Below the pieces are notes generated by a model that was not told the DNA's origin, made no database searches, and saw only the letters and a list, made by a program, of their open reading frames with translations. Of a DNA stretch of 15,670 nucleotides, positions 1 to 7,118 are shown in pieces; position 1 is the stretch's first letter, and the number at the start of each line of letters is the position of its first letter. Source of the DNA: Pseudomonadota bacterium (GTDB lineage Bacteria; Pseudomonadota; Alphaproteobacteria; Ferrovibrionales; Ferrovibrionaceae); contig JAEYSS010000255.1 in assembly GCA_023434425.1 (NCBI GenBank), forward strand, positions 1-15,670, in the 5' to 3' direction. The position numbers were made by a program, and so were the translations under genes.

Positions 1-44
1 ATTCTGCAACCCCTCCCCCGTCCGGCGCTAATCAGGAGTCCGCC

Positions 45-575
45 ATGTCCATGTCCAAGATTTCCCCTGCCGATCTGCAGCGTCGTCTGCAAAGCGACAC
101 CGCCGTGCTGATCGACATTCGCGAACCCGCTGAATATGCGCGCGAACACATCCAGGGTGCCCGCCTGGTGCCGCTGAGCGCCATCGACAGCCACGATTTC
201 GATACGCAGCACGGCAAGGCCGCCGTCTTCACCTGCCGCAGTGGCAATCGCACCGCGATGAATGCCGCCCGGCTGCTGGCCAAAGGCTTCCCCGAAGCCT
301 ACGTGCTGGACGGCGGCCTGGATGGCTGGAAACGCGCCGGCCTGCCGGTGCATTTCAATGCCGATGCACCGCTCGACCTGCAGCGCCAGGTGCAGATCGC
401 AGCTGGCGGCATGGCCTTCATCGGCGCGTTGCTCGCCTGGCTGGTTTCGCCCTGGTTCGTCGCACTCAGCGGCTTCGTCGGCGCCGGCCTGCTGATGGCC
501 GGCCTCACCGGCTTCTGCGGCATGGCGCGGCTGCTCGCCGCGATGCCGTGGAACCGCAAATTCCTCGCTGCATGA
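45..575 (+). CDS. Rhodanese-domain protein with C-terminal membrane segment (DUF2892/YgaP-like)
   Basis: The protein has 176 residues. Residues about 5-105 form a single rhodanese domain; the active-site loop is CRSGNRT with the predicted persulfide-carrying cysteine at Cys64. Residues about 117-165 are hydrophobic and split by a short polar turn, as in the two-helix DUF2892 tail of YgaP-type membrane rhodaneses. Such proteins pass sulfane sulfur between low-molecular-weight persulfides, sulfite or cyanide at the inner membrane. The ATG at 45 is chosen because AGGAG lies at 34-38; a second ATG four bases on from the first codon pair (54) is also possible. The gene ends 11 nt before the persulfide dioxygenase gene and leads an apparent three-gene sulfur operon. 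Only 44 nt of upstream DNA are visible, so its promoter and any BigR operator cannot be judged. The domain call is firm; the exact sulfur donor and acceptor are inferred. Confidence 0.9.
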   Translation: MSMSKISPADLQRRLQSDTAVLIDIREPAEYAREHIQGARLVPLSAIDSHDFDTQHGKAAVFTCRSGNRTAMNAARLLAKGFPEAYVLDGGLDGWKRAGLPVHFNADAPLDLQRQVQIAAGGMAFIGALLAWLVSPWFVALSGFVGAGLLMAGLTGFCGMARLLAAMPWNRKFLAA

Positions 576-586
576 TGGAGGCTGCG

Positions 587-1450
587 ATGAAACCGCAGGT
601 GCATGCCTTTTTCGATGAGCCGACCAACACGGTCAGCTATGTGCTGGCCGATCCGGACAGCAAAACCTGCGCCATCGTCGACTCGGTGCTGGATTACGAC
701 CCGGCCGCCGGGCGGACCAGGACCGCCTCGGCCGACAGCATCATCGCCTTCATCCGCCAGCAGAGCCTGACGCTCGACTGGATTCTCGAAACCCATGTCC
801 ATGCCGACCATCTTTCGGCAGCGCCCTATATCAAGCAGCAGCTGGGCGGCCGGATCGGCATCGGCTTCAACATCACGGTCGTGCAGAACGTGTTCGGCAA
901 GGTGTTCAACGCCGGCACCGAATTCGCCCGCGACGGCAGCCAGTTCGATCACCTGTTCCGCGACGGCGAAACATTCCAGATCGGCAATATCCAGGCGCGT
1001 GCGCTGCATACGCCCGGTCATACGCCGGCCTGCATGACCTACGTGGTCGGCGACGCCGCTTTCGTCGGCGACACATTGTTCATGCCCGACTACGGCACGG
1101 CGCGCTGCGACTTTCCCGGCGGCGACGCGCGCGAACTCTATCGCTCAATCCGCAAGATCTTCGCCCTGCCGTCCGAGACACGCCTGTTCATGTGCCACGA
1201 TTACAAGGCGCCGGGTCGCGACGACTACCGCTGGGAAACCACGGTCGCCGAAGAGCGCACCCGCAACGTGCATGCACATGACGGCGTGGACGAGGACAGC
1301 TTCGTCGCCATGCGGCGCAAGCGCGATGCGACGCTGGATATGCCGCGCCTGATCCTGCCCTCCGTGCAGGTGAATATGCGTGCCGGCAAACTGCCGCCGC
1401 CGGAAAGCAACGGCACCCGCTATCTGAAAATTCCGCTCGACGCGCTCTGA
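587..1450 (+). CDS. blh: Metallo-beta-lactamase-fold persulfide dioxygenase (Blh/ETHE1-like)
   Basis: The protein has 287 residues from the ATG at 587. That start has GGAGG at 577-581 with 5-nt spacing; an upstream in-frame GTG at 548 would overlap the rhodanese gene and has no such site. The metal-binding motif THVHADH sits at 69-75 (His70, His72, Asp74, His75), followed by His145 in HTPGHTP, Asp162 in VGDTLF and His204 in FMCHDY. This matches the mononuclear-iron sulfur dioxygenase subgroup of the MBL fold, which oxidises glutathione persulfide to sulfite. The long insertion (about residues 35-60) and the C-terminal region after residue 215 resemble Blh proteins of BigR-regulated operons rather than shorter glyoxalase II enzymes. 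Its place between a rhodanese and a TauE exporter supports the role: sulfide-derived persulfide in, sulfite out. The symbol is assigned by family and context. Confidence 0.87.
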   Translation: MKPQVHAFFDEPTNTVSYVLADPDSKTCAIVDSVLDYDPAAGRTRTASADSIIAFIRQQSLTLDWILETHVHADHLSAAPYIKQQLGGRIGIGFNITVVQNVFGKVFNAGTEFARDGSQFDHLFRDGETFQIGNIQARALHTPGHTPACMTYVVGDAAFVGDTLFMPDYGTARCDFPGGDARELYRSIRKIFALPSETRLFMCHDYKAPGRDDYRWETTVAEERTRNVHAHDGVDEDSFVAMRRKRDATLDMPRLILPSVQVNMRAGKLPPPESNGTRYLKIPLDAL

Positions 1451-1452
1451 TC

Positions 1453-2229
1453 ATGCTGACACTGACGACAGTACAGGTCGCCTGGGCGCTGGCTTCGGGC
1501 GGCGCAGTCGGCTTCGCCCTGGCCCTGGTCGGCGGCGGCGGCTCGATCCTCGCCGTACCGGCCCTGCTCTATCTGGTCGGGCTGGCCGACACGCATCTCG
1601 CCATCGGCACCAGCGCGCTGGCCGTGTCGGTCAACGCCTTTGCCAATCTCGCCATGCATGCCCGCAGGCAGTCGGTGAAATGGCGTTGTGCCGCCGTCTA
1701 TGCCGTTAGCGGCATCCTCGGCGCCGCCGCCGGCTCCACGCTCGGCAAGCTGGTGGATGGCCGCCAGCTTCTGCTGTATTTCGCTGTCGCCATGGTGGCC
1801 GTCGGCATCGCCATGCTGCGACCCAGGGCGGCTGGCGGCGATCCCGATGTGCAGCTCAACATCCGTATTCTTCCCAAGCTGGCGATCCTCGGCCTGCTGA
1901 CCGGACTGGCCAGCGGCTTTTTCGGCATCGGCGGCGGCTTCCTGGTGGTGCCCGGGCTGATGGCCGGCAGCGGCATGCCAATGCTGAATGCGGTGGCCGC
2001 GTCGCTGCTGTCGGTCGGCAGTTTCGGCCTGACCACCGCAACGAACTATGCCCTGAGCGGCCAGGTCCACTGGATTGCCGCCGGCTGGTTCATCGGCGGC
2101 GGCCTGATCGGCGGCTTCGCCGGCTTGCGCCTTGCGCAGCGCGCGGCGCAGCGCAAGGGCCTGCTCAACCGCATCTTCGCGGGGCTGATCTTCGCGGTGG
2201 CCGGTTACATCGTCTGGCGCTCGCTGTAA
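1453..2229 (+). CDS. TauE/SafE-family sulfite/organosulfonate exporter
   Basis: A 258-residue polytopic membrane protein with the internal duplication typical of TauE/SafE. The first half carries a Gly-rich VGGGGSILAVPAL motif (about 27-38) and the second half carries FGIGGGFLVVPGL (about 157-169). Eight or so hydrophobic segments are visible. The gene begins 2 nt after the dioxygenase stop and has no convincing Shine-Dalgarno site of its own, so translational coupling is likely. Family members export sulfite, sulfoacetate or related anions. Here the obvious cargo is the sulfite produced by the neighbouring persulfide dioxygenase, which is inference from context. The stop codon at 2227-2229 directly abuts the stop of the convergent monooxygenase gene, so no room remains for a dedicated terminator between them. 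Confidence 0.88.
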   Translation: MLTLTTVQVAWALASGGAVGFALALVGGGGSILAVPALLYLVGLADTHLAIGTSALAVSVNAFANLAMHARRQSVKWRCAAVYAVSGILGAAAGSTLGKLVDGRQLLLYFAVAMVAVGIAMLRPRAAGGDPDVQLNIRILPKLAILGLLTGLASGFFGIGGGFLVVPGLMAGSGMPMLNAVAASLLSVGSFGLTTATNYALSGQVHWIAAGWFIGGGLIGGFAGLRLAQRAAQRKGLLNRIFAGLIFAVAGYIVWRSL

Positions 2230-3402
2230 TCAGCCGCCGTAGAGCCAGTCGTTGCCGGCATAGGCCTGCGCCTGCGTGCGGCCCGACAGCAGTGCGTTGC
2301 GCAATTCGCGCACCGGCCCGGTGGCGTGGTAGAAATCGCCGTAGACCCGCGCCATCACCTGGACCCGCGCGGTGCGCAGATAGCGTTCCTGCTGATAGGC
2401 CAGGAAGGCGGCGTTCGGATCGTCGCGGCGCGCCGCCAGCTTCTCGGCCAGGCAGACGGCGTCTTCGATCGCCATGCAGGCGCCCTGCGCCAGATACTGC
2501 AGCATCGGATGCGCGGCATCGCCGAGCAGCGTGATGCGGCCCCTGGTCCAGTTCGCCACCGGCTCGCGGTCGCACAGCACCCACATGCGCCAGGACTCGA
2601 TCTTCCCCAGCAGGTTATGCACCTGCGGCTGCTGGTTGCGGAAGCGCTCGTTCAGTTCTTCCACGTCGCCGAAGGCATTCCAGCCCTCCTCGTAACGGTT
2701 GGAATGGAAGACCGCGACCAGGTTGAACAGCTCGCCGCGGCGCAGCGGGTAATGCACCAGATGCGTCTTCGGCCCGGCCCAGAGCACGACGTTATTCTCG
2801 AACTGGCCGGTCGGAACGTCGGCGGCCGGCAGCACGGCGCGATAGGCAATATGGCCCGAGACACGCGGCTTGCCGTCGTTGACGATATCGGCGCGCAGCT
2901 GCGACCACAGGCCGTCGCAGGCGACCAGGCAGTCTCCCGTCACCTTTTCGCCATCGGCCAGCGTCACGCTCACGCCATCGCCGTTCTCCTGCCATTCCGT
3001 CACCTTCGCGTTGTTGCGCAGCGCGATCTTTTTCTGCCCCAGGCAGGCCTGCAACAGCGTGTTGTGCAGATCGGCGCGATGCGTCACCGCATAGGGCATG
3101 CCCCAGTGTTGCAGCGCCTGCTCGCCCATCGGAATGCGGGTGACGATCTCGCCGGTCAGCGCGTCGCGCATGATCAGGTTTTCCGGAAACACCGCATCGG
3201 CCTCAATCGCCGCGCGGATGCCAAGCGCCTCGAAACGGCGAAACACGTTCGGGCCCAGTTGAATCCCGGCCCCGACTTCCCTGAACTCGGCTGACTGCTC
3301 CAGCAGCACCGAGCCGATGCCTTTCAGCGCCAGGGCCAGCGCCGTCGCCAGCCCGCCGATACCGCCGCCGATAATGATGACCGGTCGATCCTGCAGTGCC
3401 AT
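2230..3402 (-). CDS. FAD-dependent aromatic monooxygenase, probable 3-hydroxybenzoate 6-hydroxylase
   Basis: The protein has 390 residues, as usual for single-component class A flavin hydroxylases. It shows the FAD Rossmann motif GGGIGG (12-17), the DG motif at ACDG (161-164) and the FAD-binding GDAAHP motif (294-299), followed by QYLAQGACMAIEDA. His214, Gln302 and Tyr104 fall where I expect the substrate-pocket His213, Gln301 and Tyr105 of Rhodococcus 3-hydroxybenzoate 6-hydroxylase, and the C-terminal WLYGG is also typical of that group. The enzyme would convert 3-hydroxybenzoate to gentisate with NADH and O2. No gentisate dioxygenase or isomerase gene lies nearby, so salicylate-hydroxylase-like or other phenolic-acid substrates remain possible. 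The ATG at 3402 is preceded by AAGGA (3406-3410 on the complement). It is divergent from the permease gene, with an operator-like palindrome in its leader. Confidence 0.82.
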   Translation of the reverse strand: MALQDRPVIIIGGGIGGLATALALALKGIGSVLLEQSAEFREVGAGIQLGPNVFRRFEALGIRAAIEADAVFPENLIMRDALTGEIVTRIPMGEQALQHWGMPYAVTHRADLHNTLLQACLGQKKIALRNNAKVTEWQENGDGVSVTLADGEKVTGDCLVACDGLWSQLRADIVNDGKPRVSGHIAYRAVLPAADVPTGQFENNVVLWAGPKTHLVHYPLRRGELFNLVAVFHSNRYEEGWNAFGDVEELNERFRNQQPQVHNLLGKIESWRMWVLCDREPVANWTRGRITLLGDAAHPMLQYLAQGACMAIEDAVCLAEKLAARRDDPNAAFLAYQQERYLRTARVQVMARVYGDFYHATGPVRELRNALLSGRTQAQAYAGNDWLYGG

Positions 3403-3419
3403 GTTTCCTTACCCCCGAT

Positions 3420-3437
3420 TAGTCCTTGTACGGACTA
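3420..3437. promoter_or_regulatory. Operator-like inverted repeat TAGTCC-N6-GGACTA
   Basis: The arms TAGTCC and GGACTA are perfect reverse complements separated by six bases, giving an 18-bp dyad 18 nt upstream of the monooxygenase start. Dyads of this size and spacing suit MarR-, TetR- or GntR-family dimers. It lies just downstream of the candidate -10 for the minus-strand gene, where a bound repressor would block transcription. No regulator gene is present in the window, so the binding protein is unknown. Confidence 0.5.
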
Positions 3438-3447
3438 TTATTCAACC

Positions 3448-3476
3448 AATATAGCGCCGACCGCGGACGCAATCCA
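3448..3476 (-). promoter_or_regulatory. Candidate promoter for the monooxygenase gene
   Basis: On the minus strand TATATT (complement of 3448-3453) matches the sigma70 -10 consensus at five of six positions. TGGATT (complement of 3471-3476), 17 bp upstream, matches the -35 at only three of six. Transcription would start near 3441 and cross the 3420-3437 palindrome. The -10 is reasonable, but the -35 is weak, so an activator may be needed or the true promoter may differ. Confidence 0.35.
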
Positions 3477-3521
3477 GCAAACTATTGCCGATTCTCCCTT
3501 TTCGCGACTCGACAACAGGAT

Positions 3522-3550
3522 TTGACAGCTCATGGGCGAGGTCGAATGAT
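3522..3550 (+). promoter_or_regulatory. Candidate sigma70 promoter for the NCS2 permease gene
   Basis: A perfect -35 TTGACA (3522-3527) is followed after exactly 17 bp by AATGAT (3545-3550), which matches four of six -10 positions. Transcription would start near 3557, giving a leader of about 95 nt before the permease ATG. A palindrome overlaps the predicted start point, which suggests repression. Confidence 0.5.
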
Positions 3551-3563
3551 CGACTTTAGTCGA
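3550..3563. promoter_or_regulatory. Palindrome TCGACT-TT-AGTCGA at the permease start point
   Basis: The six-base arms are perfect reverse complements around a TT centre. The site overlaps the end of the candidate -10 and the predicted transcription start, a classic operator position. A related direct repeat (GTCGAA followed by GATCG) surrounds it at 3541-3569. It differs from the 3420-3437 palindrome, so two regulators may act on this intergenic region. Confidence 0.45.
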
Positions 3564-3652
3564 AGATCGGCGGCCCGATTCGCAAAAAGCAAGACCAAAT
3601 GCCGCCGGTCGGTTGTCTGCGTTCTCAGAAACAAAACTCAAGGGGATAACCA

Positions 3653-4948
3653 ATGGCACAGTCAGATGGCGGCTTCCTGTCGCGCTGGACACTGAAAACG
3701 GGCGGCATGATCGCGCCGGACGAACGCCTGCCGATGGGGCAGACGGTTGCACTCGGCCTGCAGCATGTGGTGGCGATGTTCGGCGCCACCGTGCTGGCGC
3801 CGCTGCTGATGGGCTTCGACCCGAATGTCTCGATCCTGTTTTCGGGCATCAGCACGCTGATCTTCTTCTTTGTCACCGGCGGCAAACTGCCGAGCTATCT
3901 CGGCTCCAGCTTCTCCTTCATCGCCGTCGTCATTGCGGCGACCGCGTATGCGGGCAGCGGCCCGAACGCCAATATCGGCGTCGCGCTCGGCGGCATCATC
4001 GCCTGCGGCGCGCTCTATGCCATCATCGGACTGATCGTGATGAAGTCCGGCATCGGCTGGATCGAAACCCTGATGCCGCCCGTCGTCACCGGCGCCATCG
4101 TCGCGGTGATCGGCCTCAATCTGGCGCCCATCGCCGTGAAGGGCGTCAGCGCCAGCGGCTTCGATGCCTTCATCGGGCTGTTCACCGTGGTCGCTGTCGG
4201 CGTCGTCGCGGTCTATACCAGCGGCACTGTGCAGCGCCTGCCGATCCTGCTCGGCGGCCTGGCGGCGTATATCCTCTATGCTGTGATGGCCAACGGCATG
4301 GGCATGGGCAAGCCGATCGACTTCAGCGGCGTAATGACTGCCGCCTGGATCGGCATGCCGAACTTCACGGCCCCTGTTTTCGACGCCAAGGCCATGGCGC
4401 TGATCGCGCCCGTCGCGATCATCCTGGTGGCGGAGAATCTCGGCCATGTGAAAGCCATCGGCGTGATGACCGGCCGCAATCTCGATCCGCTGCTGGGCAA
4501 GGCCTTCCTCGGTGACGGCATCGCCACCATGGTCTCGGGCGCCGGCGGTGGCACCGGCATGACGACTTACGCCGAAAACATGGGCGTGATGGCGGTGACC
4601 AAGATATTCTCGACGCTGGTCTTCATCGTCGCGGCGCTCTTCGCCATCCTGCTCGGCTTCTCGCCGAAATTCGGTGCGCTGATCCTCACCATCCCCGGCC
4701 CCGTGCTCGGCGGCCTGGCGCTGGTGGTGTTCGGCCTGATCTCGGCCACCGCCGGCCGCATCTGGGTGGAGAACAAGGTCGACTTCTCGAATGCGCGCAA
4801 CCTGATCACCGTCGGCGTGGCGCTCACCGTGGGTGCGGGCGACCTGATGCTGAAGTTTGGCGGCTTCTCGCTGGGCGGCATCGGCACGGCCACCTTCGGC
4901 GCGATCATCCTGTACCAGATCCTGAACGGCCGGGCAGAGTCCAAGTAA
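3653..4948 (+). CDS. NCS2-family nucleobase permease (uracil/xanthine type, UraA/RutG-like)
   Basis: A 431-residue inner-membrane transporter with about fourteen hydrophobic segments. The family signature QHVVAMFGATVLAPLL is at 37-52. The two glutamates of UraA that bind base and proton (Glu241 and Glu290) correspond to Glu261 in VAENLGH and Glu308 in TTYAENMG. The overall sequence is closer to the uracil branch (UraA, PyrP, RutG) than to xanthine or urate permeases, judged from these motifs. It should import uracil, or a similar pyrimidine, with protons. The ATG at 3653 has AGGGG at 3641-3645. The neighbouring gene is a flavin monooxygenase and not a Rut or pyrimidine-salvage enzyme, so the physiological substrate is less certain than the family. 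A strong terminator follows the gene. Confidence 0.9.
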   Translation: MAQSDGGFLSRWTLKTGGMIAPDERLPMGQTVALGLQHVVAMFGATVLAPLLMGFDPNVSILFSGISTLIFFFVTGGKLPSYLGSSFSFIAVVIAATAYAGSGPNANIGVALGGIIACGALYAIIGLIVMKSGIGWIETLMPPVVTGAIVAVIGLNLAPIAVKGVSASGFDAFIGLFTVVAVGVVAVYTSGTVQRLPILLGGLAAYILYAVMANGMGMGKPIDFSGVMTAAWIGMPNFTAPVFDAKAMALIAPVAIILVAENLGHVKAIGVMTGRNLDPLLGKAFLGDGIATMVSGAGGGTGMTTYAENMGVMAVTKIFSTLVFIVAALFAILLGFSPKFGALILTIPGPVLGGLALVVFGLISATAGRIWVENKVDFSNARNLITVGVALTVGAGDLMLKFGGFSLGGIGTATFGAIILYQILNGRAESK

Positions 4949-4965
4949 ATCCGGGCGCGACAATG

Positions 4966-5003
4966 AACCGCGGCGGAGGACGGTCCGCCGCGGTTTTTGT
5001 TTG
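4966..5003 (+). terminator. Intrinsic terminator after the permease gene
   Basis: A perfect 12-bp inverted repeat (4966-4977 with 4984-4995, core CCGCGGCGGA) encloses a six-base loop and runs into five T residues, then GTTT. The stem is very GC-rich. It lies 17 nt past the permease stop and isolates the permease from the PhnA-domain gene. Confidence 0.93.
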
Positions 5004-5016
5004 CGCAGCGCAGGCG

Positions 5017-5022
5017 TAGAAT
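5017..5022 (+). promoter_or_regulatory. Candidate -10 element for the PhnA-domain gene
   Basis: TAGAAT matches five of six -10 bases and lies 32 nt before the GTG start. A gene this close behind a strong terminator needs its own promoter. No good -35 is visible at 17 bp upstream, where the sequence is the terminator T-tract, so the call is tentative. Confidence 0.3.
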
Positions 5023-5054
5023 CACGGCTGCATTGCAATTCAGGAGACGCAGAC

Positions 5055-5267
5055 GTGGATGTAAAAGACAGCAACGGCAATCTGCTGGCCGAGGGTGACA
5101 GCGTCATCCTGACCAAGGATCTCAAGGTCAAGGGTGCGAATACCACGCTGAAGCGCGGCACCGTGATCAGGAACATCCATCTCACCGCCGACGAGGAGGA
5201 GATCGAAGGCCGCACCGACAAGGTGAAGGGCCTGGTGCTGAAAACCTGCTTCGTGAAAAAGGCCTGA
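5055..5267 (+). CDS. Small PhnA-domain protein lacking the zinc ribbon
   Basis: The protein has 70 residues and matches the C-terminal PhnA/YjdM domain along its whole length: DSNGNLLAEGDSV near the start, then KDLKVKG, and LKTCFVKKA at the end. E. coli YjdM (PhnA) has an additional N-terminal zinc ribbon of roughly 40 residues, which is absent here. The upstream DNA is a terminator, so it has not simply been missed. The start is GTG at 5055, supported by AGGAG at 5042-5046 with 8-nt spacing; an ATG four bases on is out of frame. Despite the historical name, the domain is not shown to act in phosphonate breakdown and its molecular role is unclear. It is a single-gene unit converging on the DUF72 gene with a 19-nt gap. 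Confidence 0.88.
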   Translation: MDVKDSNGNLLAEGDSVILTKDLKVKGANTTLKRGTVIRNIHLTADEEEIEGRTDKVKGLVLKTCFVKKA

Positions 5268-5286
5268 CGGCGCGTCCCGTCCCGGG

Positions 5287-6204
5287 CTATTTTCTGCCGC
5301 GGGTTTTCTGCTGCACAAAGTCTTCCAGCGGCGGCAGACCGGCCTTCACTTTTAGCCGTTCTGTCAGCTTCAGGGCATCGAAGGGCGCGCGCACCTTTAT
5401 GTCGTTGTCGAAATAGACAAAGATATCCTTGACCTTCGCACGCGCCTTCGTCGTCGACAGCCGGTCGATATCGCGCGGTACGCTGCCTTTGCTCCAGCTG
5501 CGAAACCGGCGCGCCCAGTCATCCAGCGCTTTATCCGAATAGCCGCTGGCATACAGCTGCTCGGAGCCATGCAGACGGGCATAGACGAAGTCGGCGGTGA
5601 TATCCCCCAGCCGCGGCCACTCCACCGTATCGGCCACCACCAGCCCCACCCTGTATTTGCGCAGCAGCGTCACGAAGCGTTTGTCGCGGAAGCTTTCATG
5701 ACGGATTTCCATGGCATGGCGCAGCGGACGTTTCCGATCCGGCGTCAGGAAGACGCGGCCTTTCATGCGCGGCTCATGCTTGCGCGCCAGCTTCGCGGCC
5801 GCATCGGTGTCGTGCGGCAGCAGTTTCAGGAACTCTTCCAGTCGCTCGGGGTCGAAGCGATAGCTCGGCGGCAACTGCCACAGGATGGGGCCGAGTTTCT
5901 TGCCCAGCGCCAGAATCCCCTGCGCGAAGAAATTGGCCATCCCCTCCTCAGCATCGCGGAGCCGGCGGATATGGGTGATGTAGCGCGAGGCCTTGATGGC
6001 GAAGACGAAATCCTCCGGCGTACCGTCATACCAGGCCTGGAAGGATTTCGGCCGCTGCAGCCCGTAGAAAGTGCCGTTCACCTCGATGCTGGGGAAGGTG
6101 CGGGCGGCAAAGGCCATCTCGTGCTTCTGCGGCAGACCTTTGGGGAAAAACACCCCGCGCCAGGGCTTATAGGTCCAGCCGGAAATTCCAATGCGGATCG
6201 TCAT
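5287..6204 (-). CDS. DUF72 (YecE-like) TIM-barrel protein
   Basis: A 305-residue protein with the features of the DUF72/YecE family: IGISGWTYKPWRGVFFP at 5-21, VNGTFYGLQ near residue 45, FVFAIKASRYITHIRRL in the first third and a late YFDND motif (FVYFDNDIKVRAP). Family structures are TIM barrels, but no enzyme activity is firmly established. The length is a little above the usual 240-290 residues. The gene follows rmlD by 39 nt on the same strand but is functionally unrelated to sugar synthesis, so it may be read through from the glycan operon or have its own promoter. No strong Shine-Dalgarno site precedes the ATG, and a hairpin lies immediately upstream. Confidence 0.88.
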   Translation of the reverse strand: MTIRIGISGWTYKPWRGVFFPKGLPQKHEMAFAARTFPSIEVNGTFYGLQRPKSFQAWYDGTPEDFVFAIKASRYITHIRRLRDAEEGMANFFAQGILALGKKLGPILWQLPPSYRFDPERLEEFLKLLPHDTDAAAKLARKHEPRMKGRVFLTPDRKRPLRHAMEIRHESFRDKRFVTLLRKYRVGLVVADTVEWPRLGDITADFVYARLHGSEQLYASGYSDKALDDWARRFRSWSKGSVPRDIDRLSTTKARAKVKDIFVYFDNDIKVRAPFDALKLTERLKVKAGLPPLEDFVQQKTRGRK

Positions 6205-6206
6205 GA

Positions 6207-6231
6207 CGGATCAACACGCCGCCATGATCCG
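6207..6231. repeat. Inverted repeat CGGATCA-N11-TGATCCG between rmlD and the DUF72 gene
   Basis: Seven-base perfect arms (6207-6213 and 6225-6231) flank an 11-nt loop, ending 2 nt before the DUF72 start codon. There is no T-run on either strand, so it is a poor intrinsic terminator. In RNA it would cover the ribosome-binding region of the DUF72 gene. It could be an operator, a translational hairpin or chance. Confidence 0.35.
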
Positions 6232-6243
6232 GGTTCCCGCGAT

Positions 6244-7116
6244 TTACTCGTGGCTCAGCAACCGGGCCACACCATGCCGTACGCCCTCCTGCCAGGGCGG
6301 CAGGCGGATACCGTAGATGGCTGCGATCTTTGCCGTGTCGAGCACCGAATTGGCCGGGCGCTGCACCGGTGTCGGATATTCGGCACTCGTGATCGGATCG
6401 ACCAGGACGCCCCGCCCTGCCATCGCCATCGTCGTGACCGCCAGGCCGTGCCAGGTGGTTTCGCCGGCCCCGGCCAGATGGAAAATGCCCGACAGGGCCG
6501 CATCCCGCGTCGCCGTCAGCCGCCGGGCCACGGCGACAATCGCCGCAGCGAGGTCCGGCGCATAGGTCGGTGAGCCATGCTGGTCGGCCACCACGCGCAG
6601 CCGGTCGCGTTCCGCGCTCAGCCGCAGCATGGTCTTGACGAAATTGGTGCCGAACGGACTGTGCAGCCAGGCAGTGCGCAGCACCACCGCGGCCGGAAAT
6701 GCAGCCAGCACCGCCTGCTCGCCAGCCAGTTTGGACGCGCCATAGACGGTCAGCGGATGGCAGGGATCGGTTTCGCGCCAGGCGCCTGCTCTGCGGCCGT
6801 CGAAGACATAGTCGGTCGAGACATGGATCAGCGGCAGGCTGCGCCGGACGCAGACTTCAGCCACCGCGGCCGCGCCGTCGCGGTTGATGCGGAAGGCGAG
6901 ATCGGCCTCGCTCTCGGCCCTGTCCACGGCCGTATAGGCCGCGGCGTTGACGACGATATCAGCGGGCAGATCGTCCAGCACCTCGGCAACCGTTTCCGGT
7001 TCCGCCAGGTCGAGCAGCGGCCGCCCGATACAGGTGATGGCGGCCTCGTCACCGGACAGTTCGGCCAGCGAGCGTGCCAGCTGCCCCTGCGTACCGATCA
7101 CCGCGACGCGCAGCAT
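6244..7116 (-). CDS. rmlD: dTDP-4-dehydrorhamnose reductase RmlD
   Basis: The protein has 290 residues, normal for RmlD. The N-terminal NADPH-binding motif is GTQGQLARSL (8-17), where most family members have a Gly in place of the Ala. NAAAYTAVDRAE (57-68), STDYVFDG (100-107) and the short-chain dehydrogenase catalytic pair Tyr125/Lys129 in YGASK follow. RTAWLHSPFG and QHGSPTYAPDLA are further RmlD signatures. The enzyme reduces dTDP-4-keto-L-rhamnose to dTDP-L-rhamnose, the last step of the pathway. It starts 2 nt after the rmlC stop and is the last sugar gene of the minus-strand run. The function is secure; whether rhamnose is a component of the same glycan as the amino sugar is inferred. 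Confidence 0.94.
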   Translation of the reverse strand: MLRVAVIGTQGQLARSLAELSGDEAAITCIGRPLLDLAEPETVAEVLDDLPADIVVNAAAYTAVDRAESEADLAFRINRDGAAAVAEVCVRRSLPLIHVSTDYVFDGRRAGAWRETDPCHPLTVYGASKLAGEQAVLAAFPAAVVLRTAWLHSPFGTNFVKTMLRLSAERDRLRVVADQHGSPTYAPDLAAAIVAVARRLTATRDAALSGIFHLAGAGETTWHGLAVTTMAMAGRGVLVDPITSAEYPTPVQRPANSVLDTAKIAAIYGIRLPPWQEGVRHGVARLLSHE

Positions 7117-7118
7117 GG

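Noticed and set aside
2326..3294. A 322-codon plus-strand open frame opposite the flavin monooxygenase
   Set aside because: The minus strand shows all three FAD motifs of a flavin hydroxylase; the plus frame is a shadow.
3426..3695. A possible small gene in the monooxygenase-permease gap
   Set aside because: It runs out of frame into the start of the permease gene, has no ribosome-binding site and spans the candidate promoters and palindromes.
3662..5221. A long minus-strand open frame (519 codons) opposite the permease gene
   Set aside because: It is antisense to a clear NCS2 permease and to the PhnA gene, crosses the intrinsic terminator, and its product is rich in D, H, R and Q with no family motif, as expected of a high-GC shadow frame.
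5268..5286. A terminator between the PhnA-domain gene and the DUF72 gene
   Set aside because: The 19-bp gap is GC-rich with short self-complementary bits but no stable stem followed by a T-run on either strand.
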